Positions 12,801 through 23,114 of a DNA stretch of 64,000 bases are shown here, in pieces. Each line of letters starts with the position of its first letter. The first letter of the stretch is position 1. The notes under the pieces were generated by a model. It was not told the DNA's origin, did not search any database, and saw only the letters and a program-made list of their open reading frames with translations. Source of the DNA: Xylogone sp. PMI_703 (Eukaryota; Ascomycota; Leotiomycetes); the NCBI GenBank assembly GCA_021399445.1, contig JAJTUQ010000005.1, positions 3,162,001 through 3,226,000 on the forward strand, in the 5' to 3' direction. The position numbers and the translations under genes were made by a program.

Positions 12801-12919
12801 CTACCAACACCGCCAAAGCCCTCGCTGATCGGCCAGATATACGATATACACGATTTGACACAGAGATGTTGAAGAAGTTTATTGTGTTCTGGAATCGGAA
12901 GGGCTTTTACAAGATATAA
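9887..12919 (+). CDS. NRPS-like carboxylate reductase, A-T-R architecture
   Basis: Single-module enzyme of about 1010 residues in one exon. The adenylation domain activates an acid with ATP, the T domain holds it on phosphopantetheine, and the terminal R domain releases it by NAD(P)H reduction. The adenylation domain (about 1-500) has TSGSTGKPKP, NTYGPTE, YRTGDIG and the A10 lysine in LTDNGKVDRRA. FDLSVFEIW keeps the Asp that contacts an alpha-amino group in amino-acid-activating domains; a rough code is D-L-F-I-L-A-T-T-I-K. The T-domain phosphopantetheine serine is Ser556 in LGASS. The R domain (about 630-1010) has TGVTGFVG and YMSS, but its YxxxK motif reads YAQSQ (Tyr803, Gln807). The ATG at 9887 is the first ATG in frame; an upstream TTG is not a credible start. 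An upstream exon cannot be excluded. It diverges from the AONS-like gene. Confidence 0.92.
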   Translation: MERIVYRRAVETPNAIAVIDGPNQLTYAELISRASDLVQVLRSTRPPISYEEPIGILMGSGLNQIISQLAVLLAGGTCVPVEPSIPELRIANMFEEVDVKLVIVQKSHSCLCPNFTTVFIEDIENAEHVENFELSRAGVNRSHILFTSGSTGKPKPVQITAEGIIHLATNTPVTPLLPTDRVSAFNNPGFDLSVFEIWVTLLSGATIVAIPRDTATDPGALRLFLKDPQFRVTVIIITAALFEIIAFTTPVTFKGLRHVLTAGDVANPLAMQAVLETGAPEHLWNTYGPTECVTITSMFEVTPEEAKKERISIGCPVGQMQIYLLDSEMNFIHDNCVQGEICIAGPQQSPGYLNRAEENKERFVEISKSNRYVHNGNVDGVSKIRLYRTGDIGERRSSGNLDFIGRQDNQVKHGGFRIELGEIEKTTLSSNKAKSAVVIRQQPTSNGSAALIAFIVLSTTHTFNTADMIQFLQQRLPSYMVPSHIKIMDKLPLTDNGKVDRRALVEQSIKHRAKPIVPFSNGDSHTRFVIKSLWKELLNISEIQEDNDFIALGASSLQAAWLIGLVKSRLGILITMRDLHENSRLPDLVALLEANITNESGNAPDDTAMWMDDVKLADEIELVPDWQSNTEGRIFITGVTGFVGAFFLHNLMHNPKVKQIACLARSRNGLSPAQRVQGALERYDLWPGSPEITEKIIVLEGDMADDCLGLGDKYIWLANWASAIFHLGAKVNFCESYREHRPSNIIGTRNVLRLAATGRYKSFHYMSSVDAWGPTGFILGTPSVTEDEPLEPHIQALRYDIGYAQSQWAAEGLVRRMRDRGLPVAIYRPGFIIGHSETGSSNPDDAISRIIVGCIQLGTWPRITEQRLEYVTIDYVVNAVMHIASSNHNLGRSYHIVPPDRAQSVSVIDTCGLINEAGYPVKIIDYETWVDEVATKQRPHGPCAALMPLFEERVLGKLTRWESSQYSPYYQSTNTAKALADRPDIRYTRFDTEMLKKFIVFWNRKGFYKI

Positions 12920-13626
12920 ACTCAAAGTATAGTTGATGCACGATTTTGTATTTCTACACTCTAATTGAAAGTACCAAACGCACGACATTTATGAATGGCT
13001 CACTTAAAGCATAGCCATGTCTAGGTCTCTCAAAATAGTCCTAGGAAAACAGGCGACATGTATGATAAGGCCGAAAAAGTGAATAATTTCATAAAAGCAG
13101 ATCTATAATCAACTTGTTCCTCCGAAGACTACTTGGTCTTTTATTATTTATCATGCTGTACTCATAAACTATTAAAACATCTACGTCAAACCTATTGATT
13201 TGCTTTCTTAACTCTGGGTTCTTGTATTTATAAACAAATCACAATTCATTATGCGCGACTAGCACTGTAGGCCGTATTGATTTGATCCTGCTTGAAATAA
13301 AGTCGGTCCTGAAGCAGGTTCGTAGGTGCATATTGTAAGCTAACTTGATTTTATATAATCAATGTTCGTATACAATTTGCTGGCTATTTCGGGCTTGAGT
13401 TTTCTTTCACCTGGAGGCATTTGCGCGCTTTACTTGATATCGCCGTTATCGGCTGTCGTAAAGCCCACTTACTACCTTCCCTAAACGCCATACTGTAATC
13501 TCAGCCTCCGCTAAGTACACGTGTAGTCCTAGTCCTGACAAGCTTATGCTGAGCTCAGCGCTGTTGAATCTGACATAGAACCCTTCGCTCTGGACCACTC
13601 CATCATATACCTTTAGGTTATTCAAA
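12920..13626. other. AT-rich intergenic region
   Basis: About 700 bp between two genes on the same strand: terminator of the NRPS-like gene and promoter of the ketopantoate-reductase-like gene. I see no gene or notable repeat. Confidence 0.4.
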
Positions 13627-14592
13627 ATGACGCGTATTCTTCTATTTGGAGCAGGAAGCATCGGTGGCATTTATGTCTACATTCTCTCCAAGGGAGGTGC
13701 CGACGTCACTGCTGTTTGCCGATCAAACTATGCCGTAGTAAAAGAGCGTGGTTTTCGAATCACATCTCCTAAATTTGGAGATTATATCTTCAAACCCAAC
13801 GCTGTGAACTCCGTCGAGGACGCAAAAGGGCCGTGGGATTACATCGTTGTCTGCAGCAAATCATTTCCCGGGAAGAATCCCTCCCTTGCAGATCAACTCC
13901 GATCTGCTGTTGGCCCTGAGACCACGATTGTTCTAATACAGAATGGCGTTGGCATCGAGTCAGAAATTGCAACTGCATTCCCCAACAACCCGATCCTGTC
14001 TTGTGTTGTTTATCTTCCGACAACGCAAACTTCCCCCGGGGTAATCTTGATGCGCGAAGCTGATACCCTCGAAATCAGCACTTTCCCAGCATCAGCGCCG
14101 GAGTCTCATAAAAAGGCGGCGCAGGAGTTTGCCAATGTTGTCACGGCAGGTGGGGGAAGAGCGGTACTTTACGACGATATACAACCCCGACGCTGGCTGA
14201 AGTTGCTAATCAATGCGAGCTGGAACCCCATATGCGCCTTATCGAGGTCAACTGATGCTGATTTCCTCAGGTCATCACCACAATCCGTGGATTACGTCAG
14301 GTCAGTCATGAAAGAGATAGTGACACTCGCTCGTGCTCTCGGATATGTCGAGGTCAACGAAGCAATAGCAGAGAGCCAGTTGAACAGGGCCCTGAATAGG
14401 GAGAAGGGAATACAAGTATCAATGCTTGCTGATGCGTTAGATGGTCGTAGCATGGAAGTAGAGGCTATTCTTGGGAACCCAGTACGGATAGCACGATCTA
14501 TCGGTGTCGAGACTCCCCAGCTGGAAGTGCTTTATATTTTAACAAAAGCTCTTGATGATTCTTTTACACGTTTGCAATCAGCTGCATCCTGA
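13627..14592 (+). CDS. Ketopantoate reductase family protein (ApbA/PanE-like)
   Basis: 321-residue single-exon NAD(P)H-dependent reductase. By family it reduces 2-dehydropantoate to pantoate, but fungi carry several paralogues with other 2-keto substrates. The N-terminal Rossmann motif is LLFGAGSIGGIY. The mid-protein helix has VLIQNGVGIE. The C-terminal domain has RRWLKLLINASWNPICAL, holding the catalytic Lys and Asn, and SMEVEAILGNPVRIA, the usual Glu-containing helix. The length matches the family. No targeting signal is seen. It follows the NRPS-like gene on the same strand after 700 bp. It could supply or process a keto acid for that enzyme, or simply be an unlinked metabolic paralogue. 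Confidence 0.9.
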   Translation: MTRILLFGAGSIGGIYVYILSKGGADVTAVCRSNYAVVKERGFRITSPKFGDYIFKPNAVNSVEDAKGPWDYIVVCSKSFPGKNPSLADQLRSAVGPETTIVLIQNGVGIESEIATAFPNNPILSCVVYLPTTQTSPGVILMREADTLEISTFPASAPESHKKAAQEFANVVTAGGGRAVLYDDIQPRRWLKLLINASWNPICALSRSTDADFLRSSPQSVDYVRSVMKEIVTLARALGYVEVNEAIAESQLNRALNREKGIQVSMLADALDGRSMEVEAILGNPVRIARSIGVETPQLEVLYILTKALDDSFTRLQSAAS

Positions 14593-14767
14593 GTCATTAA
14601 TCAAGTCGTCATCCCGGTTGCTGATATTGTTGCACCAAGTCGTAGAAGGAATAAATATTAAATAATCGTAACTATATCAAGCATAGGCCTCACTTGTACT
14701 TATTGAGTTGAGCGTAAAGCTCCTATCTAAAGGTAAACTATCTACTGATATAGTGAATGTGACTCTC

Positions 14768-14800
14768 TTGGATCGTGGGTCGTAGACCCCTATGATCCAA
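14768..14800. repeat. Imperfect nested inverted repeat (possible protein-binding palindrome)
   Basis: The arms TTGGATC and GATCCAA enclose a second pair, GGGTC and GACCC, around a 3-base centre. It lies in the spacer (14593-15186) between the convergent 3' ends of the ketopantoate-reductase-like and ferric-reductase-like genes. It could be a terminator hairpin or a decayed element end. Nothing else stands out in that spacer. Confidence 0.4.
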
Positions 14801-15186
14801 CGATCTATCACGTGACCGAATCCTAGGAGCTGAGAATATGCCTACATGACTGGGAATACGGAGGCATACACACGTAATATAAGTGTTTCATATTTTCCTG
14901 TATAATATGAGTTACCCCACCTGTAGTGGATATCATCAATCATAGCAATCAATTGAGTACTACTCCCATAGTAATTGTATGCATGCTTGCCCAACCACAG
15001 CGCCTGTTATGGACCAACTTGGAATCTGTCGGATGACTAAGCAATTGTTCAGATCCCGGTTGTATCCTAAGAAACTGCTTCTGACTAGAGTGTAATGCGA
15101 AACACTGATCTAGCACAGCCATTGCAGTTTACAGCAACTCTCTACCACGAGAAAGACTCGTCAAAGAAGTCAATATCAGCCTAGTA

Positions 15187-17018
15187 CTACTTCGCGCGGA
15201 CAGCACGCCGCACCTCATCGCTAAGGGATCCGGGACCACAGATGGAAACAGCACAGGCCCCGACTTGGTTCTCCAGCTCGACACCGAGAAGGCCGTCGAT
15301 ATCGGGGCGGCCGGCGAACATCTGTACTCTATCGGCAGGGCTTGAGACGCCTTCGATCGACTGCTGGGATGAGATGAATAGCATGACGCGCAACAGCTCG
15401 GGGCTGTTTTCCATGCTCAGCAGCTCGGCGATCCAGGATCGCGCCCACTCGAACTGGTTGAGTTCCTGAATGGACCAGACAAGCACTATCCGGCGCGTTG
15501 CCGCCTTGCCACAGTTATGCTGCTGCAAGAGATAGCGCACATGTAATAGCGGGTGGGTGATGCCCACGCCGCCTGCGAAAAACACGGCGGTCCTGTACGA
15601 GCCCATCAGGGAAATGGCACCGTAAGGTCCCTCCGCAAAACACCGGGTTACGAGTCGGCCATCTTTGGACGCTGCCGCCTTTGCGTATAGGCTGCTTGTG
15701 AAGCCTGTACGTGCGCGAACTATGAAAGACACTGTGGGTTTCCCATCACTGTTGATGTCACGGTGGTCCGTGGACGGCTTTTCTTCGTCTGATGATGACT
15801 CCTCAGGCTTGTCGTTCTTTTCGGACCAGGCGATGCAAAAGGGGTGCGACTGCCAGAGGCCGATAGAGGGCATGTAGAGGTAGGCATGTTGACCAGGTAG
15901 GGCGATCCAAGGCCGGGCCATCGTCACGGTAATACGGCATGAGTTGCCTGGAAGTGTTTCAACAAGAGCTCTGGTGCCGCCTGCACCGAAGTTGGTGTAG
16001 ACCAAACGAAGACCTCGAGCAGCATGGTCGAAGGCCCATAGGGCTATTATGGGATACAGGTAGACCAGCTCCCAGTACTTCTGCAGTTTAAGGTGGTAAT
16101 ACACCGCGCCTATAGCAACGGCAGCGAGGACAATGTGGATCAGCTTGAATGCTTCGTAGAAGGAATAACGCAACATGCTTAATGATTGAATCACAATGAG
16201 CACAAAACAACAAAATGCCTGCAAAGGTGAGTATGTCACGTGCTACAAGGCAGCATCGAGGGAGGGTCACATACGATGAAACCACAGGTGAGATAGGTCA
16301 TGTGCCAGACGTCGTTCGCAGCCACATGGTAACCTACCAGGTCCCCGTCGGCGATGTAGAAGAGCACAGCGTGCACGATGACTTCGAGCACAACGATGCG
16401 CCCGATCCACTTGTGGGCGAGATTGAAGGTGTCAAAGGAGACTCCGAGCAAGTAGATGAATGGATTGTTCCTCCCTGCCGTGAGAAAGAGCGGAACCAGG
16501 TTGAAGACCGCCAGCGAGCCACACCGGTTCCGGATCATATCGTAGAAGACAAACTCGGGCTTCAGATCCCAGAAGATATCGACCACACAGCATACTACGT
16601 TGGTGAGAATGTAGCCGACGATCCAGGCGAACTGCATCCTTGTAGGCAAGCTGCCAATATTTACGCCTGACCTGAGCTGGATCTCGCGGTTGTGTTGTTT
16701 CTTACCGATGGGCGCGTATAACACATTCTTCTTCAGCCATGAGACCGCCCGCGAAGTCCGGGCAAAGTACTGTTGCGATTCATTCCTGCGGGCCAGGCTG
16801 GTCCGAACGCGCTTGTGGACGAGGATGCCCACACGCCCGACTAGTAGTGCAAAGGTAAAGGCCCCCAGGCTGATAGCCAGGTAGTTGGCTACGAGGTAGT
16901 CGATGTGATTCGTGGTATAGAAGATGGCCGTCGAATTGACGGTTCCCACAAAGTCTCTAGCCGTCCGCGTCTTTGTTACTAGCAGATGCGCCGAGGCGGA
17001 CGTGACTGGAAGAGCCAT
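15187..17018 (-). CDS. Ferric reductase-like transmembrane flavocytochrome (FRE family)
   Basis: Membrane flavocytochrome that by family passes electrons from NADPH through FAD and two hemes to extracellular Fe(III) or Cu(II). Two exons (17018-16275 and 16218-15187) with a 56-nt intron give about 591 residues. The N-terminal half holds several hydrophobic segments with histidines typical of the bis-heme core: AHKW and IVHAVLF in exon 1, KLIHIVL and YYHLKL in exon 2. FAD binding is marked by HPFCIAW, and the NADPH site by FFAGGVGITHPLLH plus the C-terminal ICGPGSL. An acidic, Ser-rich insert (SSSDEEKPSTD) lies in the FAD domain. No siderophore or multicopper oxidase partner is adjacent. Codon usage is somewhat more GC-rich than in its neighbours. 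Confidence 0.92.
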
Positions 17019-18149
17019 GCTTCCTGCGTGGCCTTCGCGGTCGAGTGGTGATGGTAGATGCCCAGTTTATGAGAGGCAATTGATCTATCGATGAGGAGGC
17101 AAAACGACTCGAATCTGGCCTTGTATATGAGTTGAGACAAGCAAATTCTGTACGGTCGTCCAGTGCCCTCCACCTAGCACGGGAGTTGAAGTTGAAGTAG
17201 CATTTACATACTGTGCCCCAGGGGACCGCGATGCATCGCATCGGTAAACTCAGGCAGAGGCAAGCACCTCCACGACCGTCGATTCCCGGCGCCTCGATGG
17301 CCGCTGCGTATGGGCAGGCAGAGCAGATCGAGCAGCCCCCAGCAGGATAGCCCAGGAAGGACTCATCAATGCGACTCCCAGGATGTACAGTAACCGTAAC
17401 TCATCGCAGAACCACACATATCGCCAAGGGCCAAGCACGCAGGCCAGATTGCACAGCACTGCCGTCTGCCGTCGTGATAGTAGTCATAGCTGGCCAGCTT
17501 TGGTCGGAAAGGAGGCAGAGGATGCTGAAAAAGGGGTCTATCCACGTTTACACGTTTATTACAGCCACACAGAATGCGTTGTGCTACCCTATCGACGAAT
17601 CACATCCAGACGTCGTGAGAAATCAGCACTCTATTTTACAGTTACGCTTGACACCAAGTCTCTAAAACAGCCAAAAGAACTGCCAAAATAAAGAAAACTC
17701 CTCCAAAATCCCCAGAAAATCCATCTCAGAGCAGCCCGCCATGTGTTACACCAACGACGATCGGGCACTCTGTCGAATCCCTCGATCGAAGCAAAATATA
17801 AAAGATATATCGTCACTGCCTCTCGTCGCGCTGGTCGCATCGCCAGGGAACGCAGCCCTCGATGAATCTGGGGCCCCGCCGCCAAGAGCAGCCACCTTTC
17901 CACAGCCGCTCGCCTGTGGGGGAAAAGGGGGTTCCGAGCAAGCACAGGAAGAAGCGTGAGAAGTTGCCCGCCAGCAGTTAGTACTGTAACTAGTAGTGTT
18001 TTGCAGCCAGCAGCGCCAGTATCCGTCCGATCGGCTGGGTACGGCAACTGGCGGTGCTTGGGGAGACGCATTGCCCCGGTAGATGGTGTCGGCAGTGTTG
18101 GCTTCCGACATACGTGAATAGAAGTTCATGACTGAGATCGTAAATCTCC
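17019..18149. other. Intergenic region upstream of the ferric-reductase-like gene
   Basis: More GC-rich than most spacers here. Reading frames of 60-146 codons exist on both strands, but none has recognisable motifs and they overlap one another, so I call none. It should hold the ferric reductase promoter. The missing 5' part of the protease relic at 18150 would be expected at its right end, but I could not trace it. Confidence 0.4.
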
Positions 18150-18965
18150 AATCTAGTTGCCACCACGTCGACCGAGACGTCCCTCCGTGGTATCCAAGGC
18201 CTCATTGGTCTAGGGCCGTCAACGGGCTCCAACGTCCTCAACACGCTGAGCAACTCCTCAGGTGACCCAGCCCTGGACCGCATCTTCCAGAACACCTCCA
18301 TCCCCAACATCGTCACCTTCTATCTCAATCGCGAGAACAACCCAAACTACGATGAAATCATTCCTGGCCCCCTTGCCTCCGGCCAGCTCTCCATTGGCAC
18401 GATCCTCTCCGGGCTAGAGGACGTCCAGTCAATGCCCAAGCTCCCTGCGCTCGTGGACTAGTTTGGCATCCCACGCTGGGAGACGCTTCTTGACACCAAT
18501 GCTATTGGACCTGATGGGAGCAGAATCGTTACCAAGACGACGATTGATAACCCGGACAATGGGACTGAGTATCAGTATCATGTTGACTTTGACACCCGCG
18601 CTAATTTTCCTTCGGTAAGGCTTCCAGCGTATCTTTGCATCTCCATGGGTCTTAACAATTTGAATTTCAGGTGACACAAGAAGTCTTTGACGCATTCTAC
18701 AGTCGTATCCCCGGGCGCTGTCTTCCTCCCACAGGACGCCACCGACGCTGCTGATTCCGGCGTCTACACCTTCCATTGCTCGTATGAGCTCAACGTTTTC
18801 TTCGTCTTCCACGGCATTGAGTATCCCATCCATCCCCTCGATGTCAGTTTGCCTGCGCCTTCTGCTCTACAGGTTGGTATTACAGGCGTTGCAAATGACA
18901 TGTCAGTGTGCGTGTCGAGCTTCGTATTAGGCGGCCCTGGGTTTTTCAACCACAGCGTAGGCGGA
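18150..18965 (+). pseudogene. Pepsin-like aspartic protease relic (broken, 5' part missing)
   Basis: The sequence encodes recognisable pieces of a secreted A1-family aspartic protease: IQGLIGLGPSTGSN after a missing N-terminal lobe, then FQNTSIPNIVTFYLNR and GQLSIGTI. It continues with FYSRIPG, GVYTFHC and GIEYPIHPLDV of the C-terminal lobe. An in-frame TAG stands at 18459-18461, in LPALVD-stop-FGIP. An intron with good borders (18615-18670) is kept. A second lesion, a frameshift near 18709-18719, separates SRIPG from AVFLPQ. Neither catalytic Asp motif is seen: the first would be in the missing N-terminus, and the second region is degraded. The relic abuts the AT-rich DNA that leads into the rDNA fragment. 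Confidence 0.75.
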
Positions 18966-19488
18966 GGTCTTAACCTTATGCTTAGCCTAAATTTCCGTAC
19001 GTAAATACGTCCCGCATGTGATAACGGTAAGGCTAACGTGATTTGTACATATTACTTATTATTATTATTAATTAAATAACTTAATAGGACCTTCAGATTA
19101 ACTTAAAAAGAATAACAATACTCATTTAAAGCTAGAAAGTTATTTAGACTTAGTTATTTAAAGAAAGTAAAAGTCATAATAAAGAATATAGCGAAATTTG
19201 ATAGGTAATATGAATTGCAGACTTCAGTGAATCATCAAATCTTTGAATACATATTACGCCTCTTAATATTCCGAGGAGTATACCTGTTCGAGTGTCATTT
19301 AACCTCTCAAGCTTAGCTTAGTGTTGGGCCACGTCGCGGTTGCTAGCGGGCCTTAAAATCAGTGACGGTGCCGTTTGGGCTCTAAGCGTAGTAACATCTC
19401 TCGCTCTAGAGACCTGGTGGTTGCTTGCCAGACAACTCTCATCACTTTTAAGGTTTGACCTTAGATCAGGTAAGGATACCCGCTGAAC

Positions 19489-19520
<32 letters not shown>

Positions 19521-20039
19521 CAACAGGGATTGCCTCAGTATCTAGATTTTAAGTTCATCTAAATTCGGTAATGATCCTTATCACGATAAAAAGATGGGCT
19601 GCAGCAGTTCCTTGATGCGTATTCTATGTCTCTCACAATGCAGGATACTAGCTATAGTATCAATCCATTAAAACCTAAACATAGCTTAGCTCTCCCATTG
19701 TATCTTAGGCAACTCTAAAGTATATAGTCCAAGCTTCGGAATCTTGAGGCTTTGGTTGGTCCTCTGTTCGGATTAATAATACATCCGCTCACCAAGTAGT
19801 TAGATCAACTCCACCTTCGAATCTGCCTTGCCTCTCGGGATATATGGACTACTTATCAGTTTGCTTATGAATAACACCATGCATCACGATTTAATATTCA
19901 TGAGAACATAGGTTGTTCCAAAGTCGGGAAGAATGAAGATAGCTTTACTTAGATCAAATTATGCCGACAATTGACTGAGATAGAGTGTTGAGGTAGCCAT
20001 GCTTTAACAGCTCATCGTATCATAAACTTAGACGTCAGC
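18966..20039. other. AT-rich spacer containing the rDNA fragment
   Basis: From 18966 to 19160 the DNA is very AT-rich with a TTA-type microsatellite near 19050-19070. It may include an unreadable 5' 5.8S/ITS1 remainder. From 19541 to 20039 I find no gene and no further rDNA similarity. Confidence 0.4.
19165..19540 (+). pseudogene. Decayed rDNA fragment: 3' part of 5.8S, ITS2 and the first ~90 bp of 28S
   Basis: About 19165-19300 matches the 3' half of fungal 5.8S rRNA (GAATTGCAGA..TTCAGTGAATCATC, then TATTCCGAGGAG and CTGTTCGAG). ITS2 follows to about 19452. The start of the large subunit then reads GATACCCGCTGAACTTAAGC and AAGCGGAGGAAAAGAAACC, and ends abruptly after GCCTCAGTA at 19540. Differences from the functional consensus are mostly C-to-T and G-to-A, for example GAATACATATTACGCC where GAACGCACATTGCGCC is normal. 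The 18S, ITS1, the 5' half of 5.8S and the rest of 28S are absent or unreadable. It is a non-functional dispersed copy. The ITS2 wording CTTAAAATCAGTGACGGTGC is most like Leotiomycetes. Confidence 0.88.
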
Positions 20040-21278
20040 ATGGGCAACCTATCTAGCCTTCTACGTGACCAAACCTCTAGGATGCCGGTGATACCAACTT
20101 ACTTAAACATTCGAACTTTTAGTCATAGTACAACCCTTGGTATCTACCATTTCAGGGGTCGCACGATTACTTTAGAGAAACGCAAGCCTGCGGTACTCGA
20201 GGAAGGGGAGGGCGAGCTTCAGGAGACTGTGATCACTCTTATGGAACCACACTCACCCTGCGTTGAAGTTGCCTTGGCGTTCGAATTTCCAGAGCATCTC
20301 AGTATGTCTTCTGCTGCCATTGGTATCAAGCTAATATTCAATCCTAGGGCTATTGTTTATCCGACTTGCAAACATCTGTAAGGGTGGCACAATGGAGCAA
20401 GTAGAGTCAATTGATACTGAGATTCAGCCCCAGATTGGCGTTTCCCTACTATCAGATAGACTGATACTGGAGGCTCTTGTTTGCCTCACTATCGCATTAA
20501 GGAACTTCCCACTAGTCAAAGCGTTGACTGCAAGTGGTTCGCCTTCGCCCGAAGAGGAGACAAGATTCCTCTGGAACTGGAGAGAAGCTATTACTAAAGC
20601 AGATGGTATTTGCGACTCGAGTACTACCACAGTCCTACTGAGACATCGCTGGCTGAAGATGAAGGATGCTTATGCAGATCAGATCCCTACCATACTCGAC
20701 GAGGAGATGGTGATTGACCGGATTGACGCACTGTAAGTGTACCCTAATATCTACTTTCGTTACTTTTCATTTTCTATCTTTGCAAAAGTCGTGGGTCATA
20801 TCAGTTACTCAAACAAGCAAATTGCAGCCTCGAAGTTGGTTACAGTTTCATTCCTGCTCCAACCGACCCACTTCAAGCCAAATACTACCACCTTCTCCTC
20901 CAGGAAATTTCTCATGAACGAATTCCTATTCTTCGTCACCTGCTATCACGTGCTCCAATTCCAAACACAGTCTCCATGTACAACAGTCTACTTACAGAAG
21001 CTGCATCGCGAGTGAAGGACGGGGTTGCCATCATTGAGCTTCTACTCGAGCAAGGGCTTGATATCGACGGAAGGCAGCAGTCGACAGATGGCTCGTATGA
21101 CACCACACTGCATGTTGCCATTCGGGTGGGCTGTATACAAAACGTTGAGTGTCTACTACGACATGGGGCGAGGATGCTGCAGGATGCGGGGGGAAGGATG
21201 CCTCTCGAGCTCGCAGAACATTTACACCATAGTGAGATAGTAAGAGTTCTGAAGTATCATCTGCAGATGAATGAATGA
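20040..21278 (+). CDS. Ankyrin-repeat protein of unknown function
   Basis: Three exons (20040-20301, 20348-20732, 20828-21278) with introns of 46 and 95 nt give about 365 residues. Each junction keeps phase, and the middle exon is open throughout. The N-terminal two thirds are not recognisable. The C-terminal 100 residues contain about two to three ankyrin repeats: AIIELLLEQGLDIDGR, TTLHVAIRVGCIQNVECLLRHGA and MPLELAEHLHHSEIVRVL. No signal peptide or membrane span is seen. The ATG at 20040 is the first in frame; an in-frame ATG at 20082 is an alternative. Ankyrin proteins are abundant in filamentous fungi, often near HET-type genes, but nothing here specifies a partner. Confidence 0.7.
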
Positions 21279-23114
21279 TTTACATTTTTCTTATTCAAAT
21301 CAGAATACGATGGTTTAAAGAGCTGGTATGATCAAGTCAAGGTTTCTTAACTTGTGGGGGTGATTAGATCGGAAACGTTGACCGTTAAATGCGGTTTACA
21401 CTTCGAAATCGCATTCCAGGGCTTCATGTTCAAAACTCTACTCAGCAACCTATGGCTTAGTCAAGGTGGCGGAGTAGTGGGCTCGTTACCAAATGATAGC
21501 AATTTAGCTATGCTGCAAGCGGCTTTTTGACCCTTCCGAAAATATATCTCAGATACCTTTGACTCTCTAAGTACTCATATTTGCGAACAAGCCAGGAGTA
21601 GCGAGTTTTTCCGGAAGAGATGTCCTTATATTGGTTTTGGCAGCAAAGCATTGAGTTCTTTGTAGTACTCAGAAAAGTTGGGGATATTGGATTCTTGCAT
21701 GTGCAAAAATTATTAGACCACTTACTTGTAACTCTCCCACCAAAATCAGATAAAGTCAAGCCCACTTTTGAATCGGATATATTCTACCATACTCATGTAA
21801 GTAACATAATTCTCGCCGAAAACCGGAGCTGTCAAAGAATCACTTGCGATTCCTCATCTAGCAATCACAGCTTCGCAAGTCAAAGATTACTGTCAGAAAT
21901 TTCTCTACAACGGTAAAATGAGCTATATTCAACTCAGATAGTTGAGGACTTTATGAAGACCAGTCAACCTTTAAGATTAAGCTGAAGAAATTGTAAAAGC
22001 AATAAAGCTACAGATTTTGACAGCCCAATCCGACATATTCTGAAATTGAAAGCCCCCAACAAGCAAATTTCATAGTAAAGCTGTATCATTGGGGAAAATG
22101 GTATATCCCTGTGCACTTTACTGTAAATGCTCAATATCTCGAAAGTAAAAGGCTGAAGGTACATGGTGGAGATCGATTATGGTTACCTCAATCGAATTGT
22201 AATTGTATTGGAGGTGCGGCGGAAAAGGTAGGCTGCCAATGTGCCCGCCTCCAATTCCCATTAGACTAATGCCAAAACAGCAGCTCGATTCAGCAGTTGC
22301 TGATGAGCCCAATGTGCTCTATAATCAGCTTATAAGCGATCCCAAGATGGATATCAGCTCCGTTTAACGTCACCATTTAAAGTCCGCTTCACTGACACAC
22401 AAATATTTGCATTTAGTTAAAGAGGTAACACCAAGTACGATATGCTTCCCAGCCCATCATATTTAGTTTCCAACCTTCCGATAACGACTTGGAAGCGGGC
22501 CACAATAAGCAGAAAAAAATTGTCAACTTGAGCCGTTAAGGTTAACTCTGGAGCCCATATGTTAATCAATACCAAATTGAGCATACTAGAAACCTGATAA
22601 CTTGATTTAAATATCTCTGCTTCCTTTAGTTCGTCTGGACGCTCACAATAATGTGACAGAAGTGTAAGACATACAGCAGCGCCAAAAGAGTTGCATTTGA
22701 GATGGGATAGGAAAAGCAACACGTGGTCACAATGGCGCATGAAATTCGGCGACGGATGCAGGAGAAGGCAAAAGGAAAGTTCGAAAAGGAACCGTAAAAG
22801 AACATCCCGGTGGTTGCATACAGTTCATTGCAACCTTCCCTTGACAACACCAATAATGTATCGCACGTGCGCTGCAGTCCCCCCACAGAGAGTTTACGAA
22901 CTGCATTTGAAGAAGCTCTAGAGGCCCAAAGAGGAAAGAGAAACCAGTTGATCACAAACTCAAAAAATGACTATAAAATCTTTTCAATGACCGGAATAAA
23001 TAACGATGGGCTTGCTCTGAGAAAGCAGGTGTTTAGCGCTTTTAGATCGTGACGGTCACATCTTGTTTTTACTTTCTACCCTCTAAAGAATATACTCTTC
23101 TAGACACGCCCGTC
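21279..23114. other. Long intergenic region without a supported gene
   Basis: About 1.8 kb with scattered 60-110-codon reading frames on both strands, none with a known motif, consistent composition or splice extension. The last 200 bp must contain the promoter of the secreted protein that starts at 23115. I see no tRNA, repeat array or mobile element. Confidence 0.4.

Noticed and set aside
16215..16670. 151-codon ORF on the plus strand
   Set aside because: It lies antisense to the ferric reductase exons and has no motif of its own.
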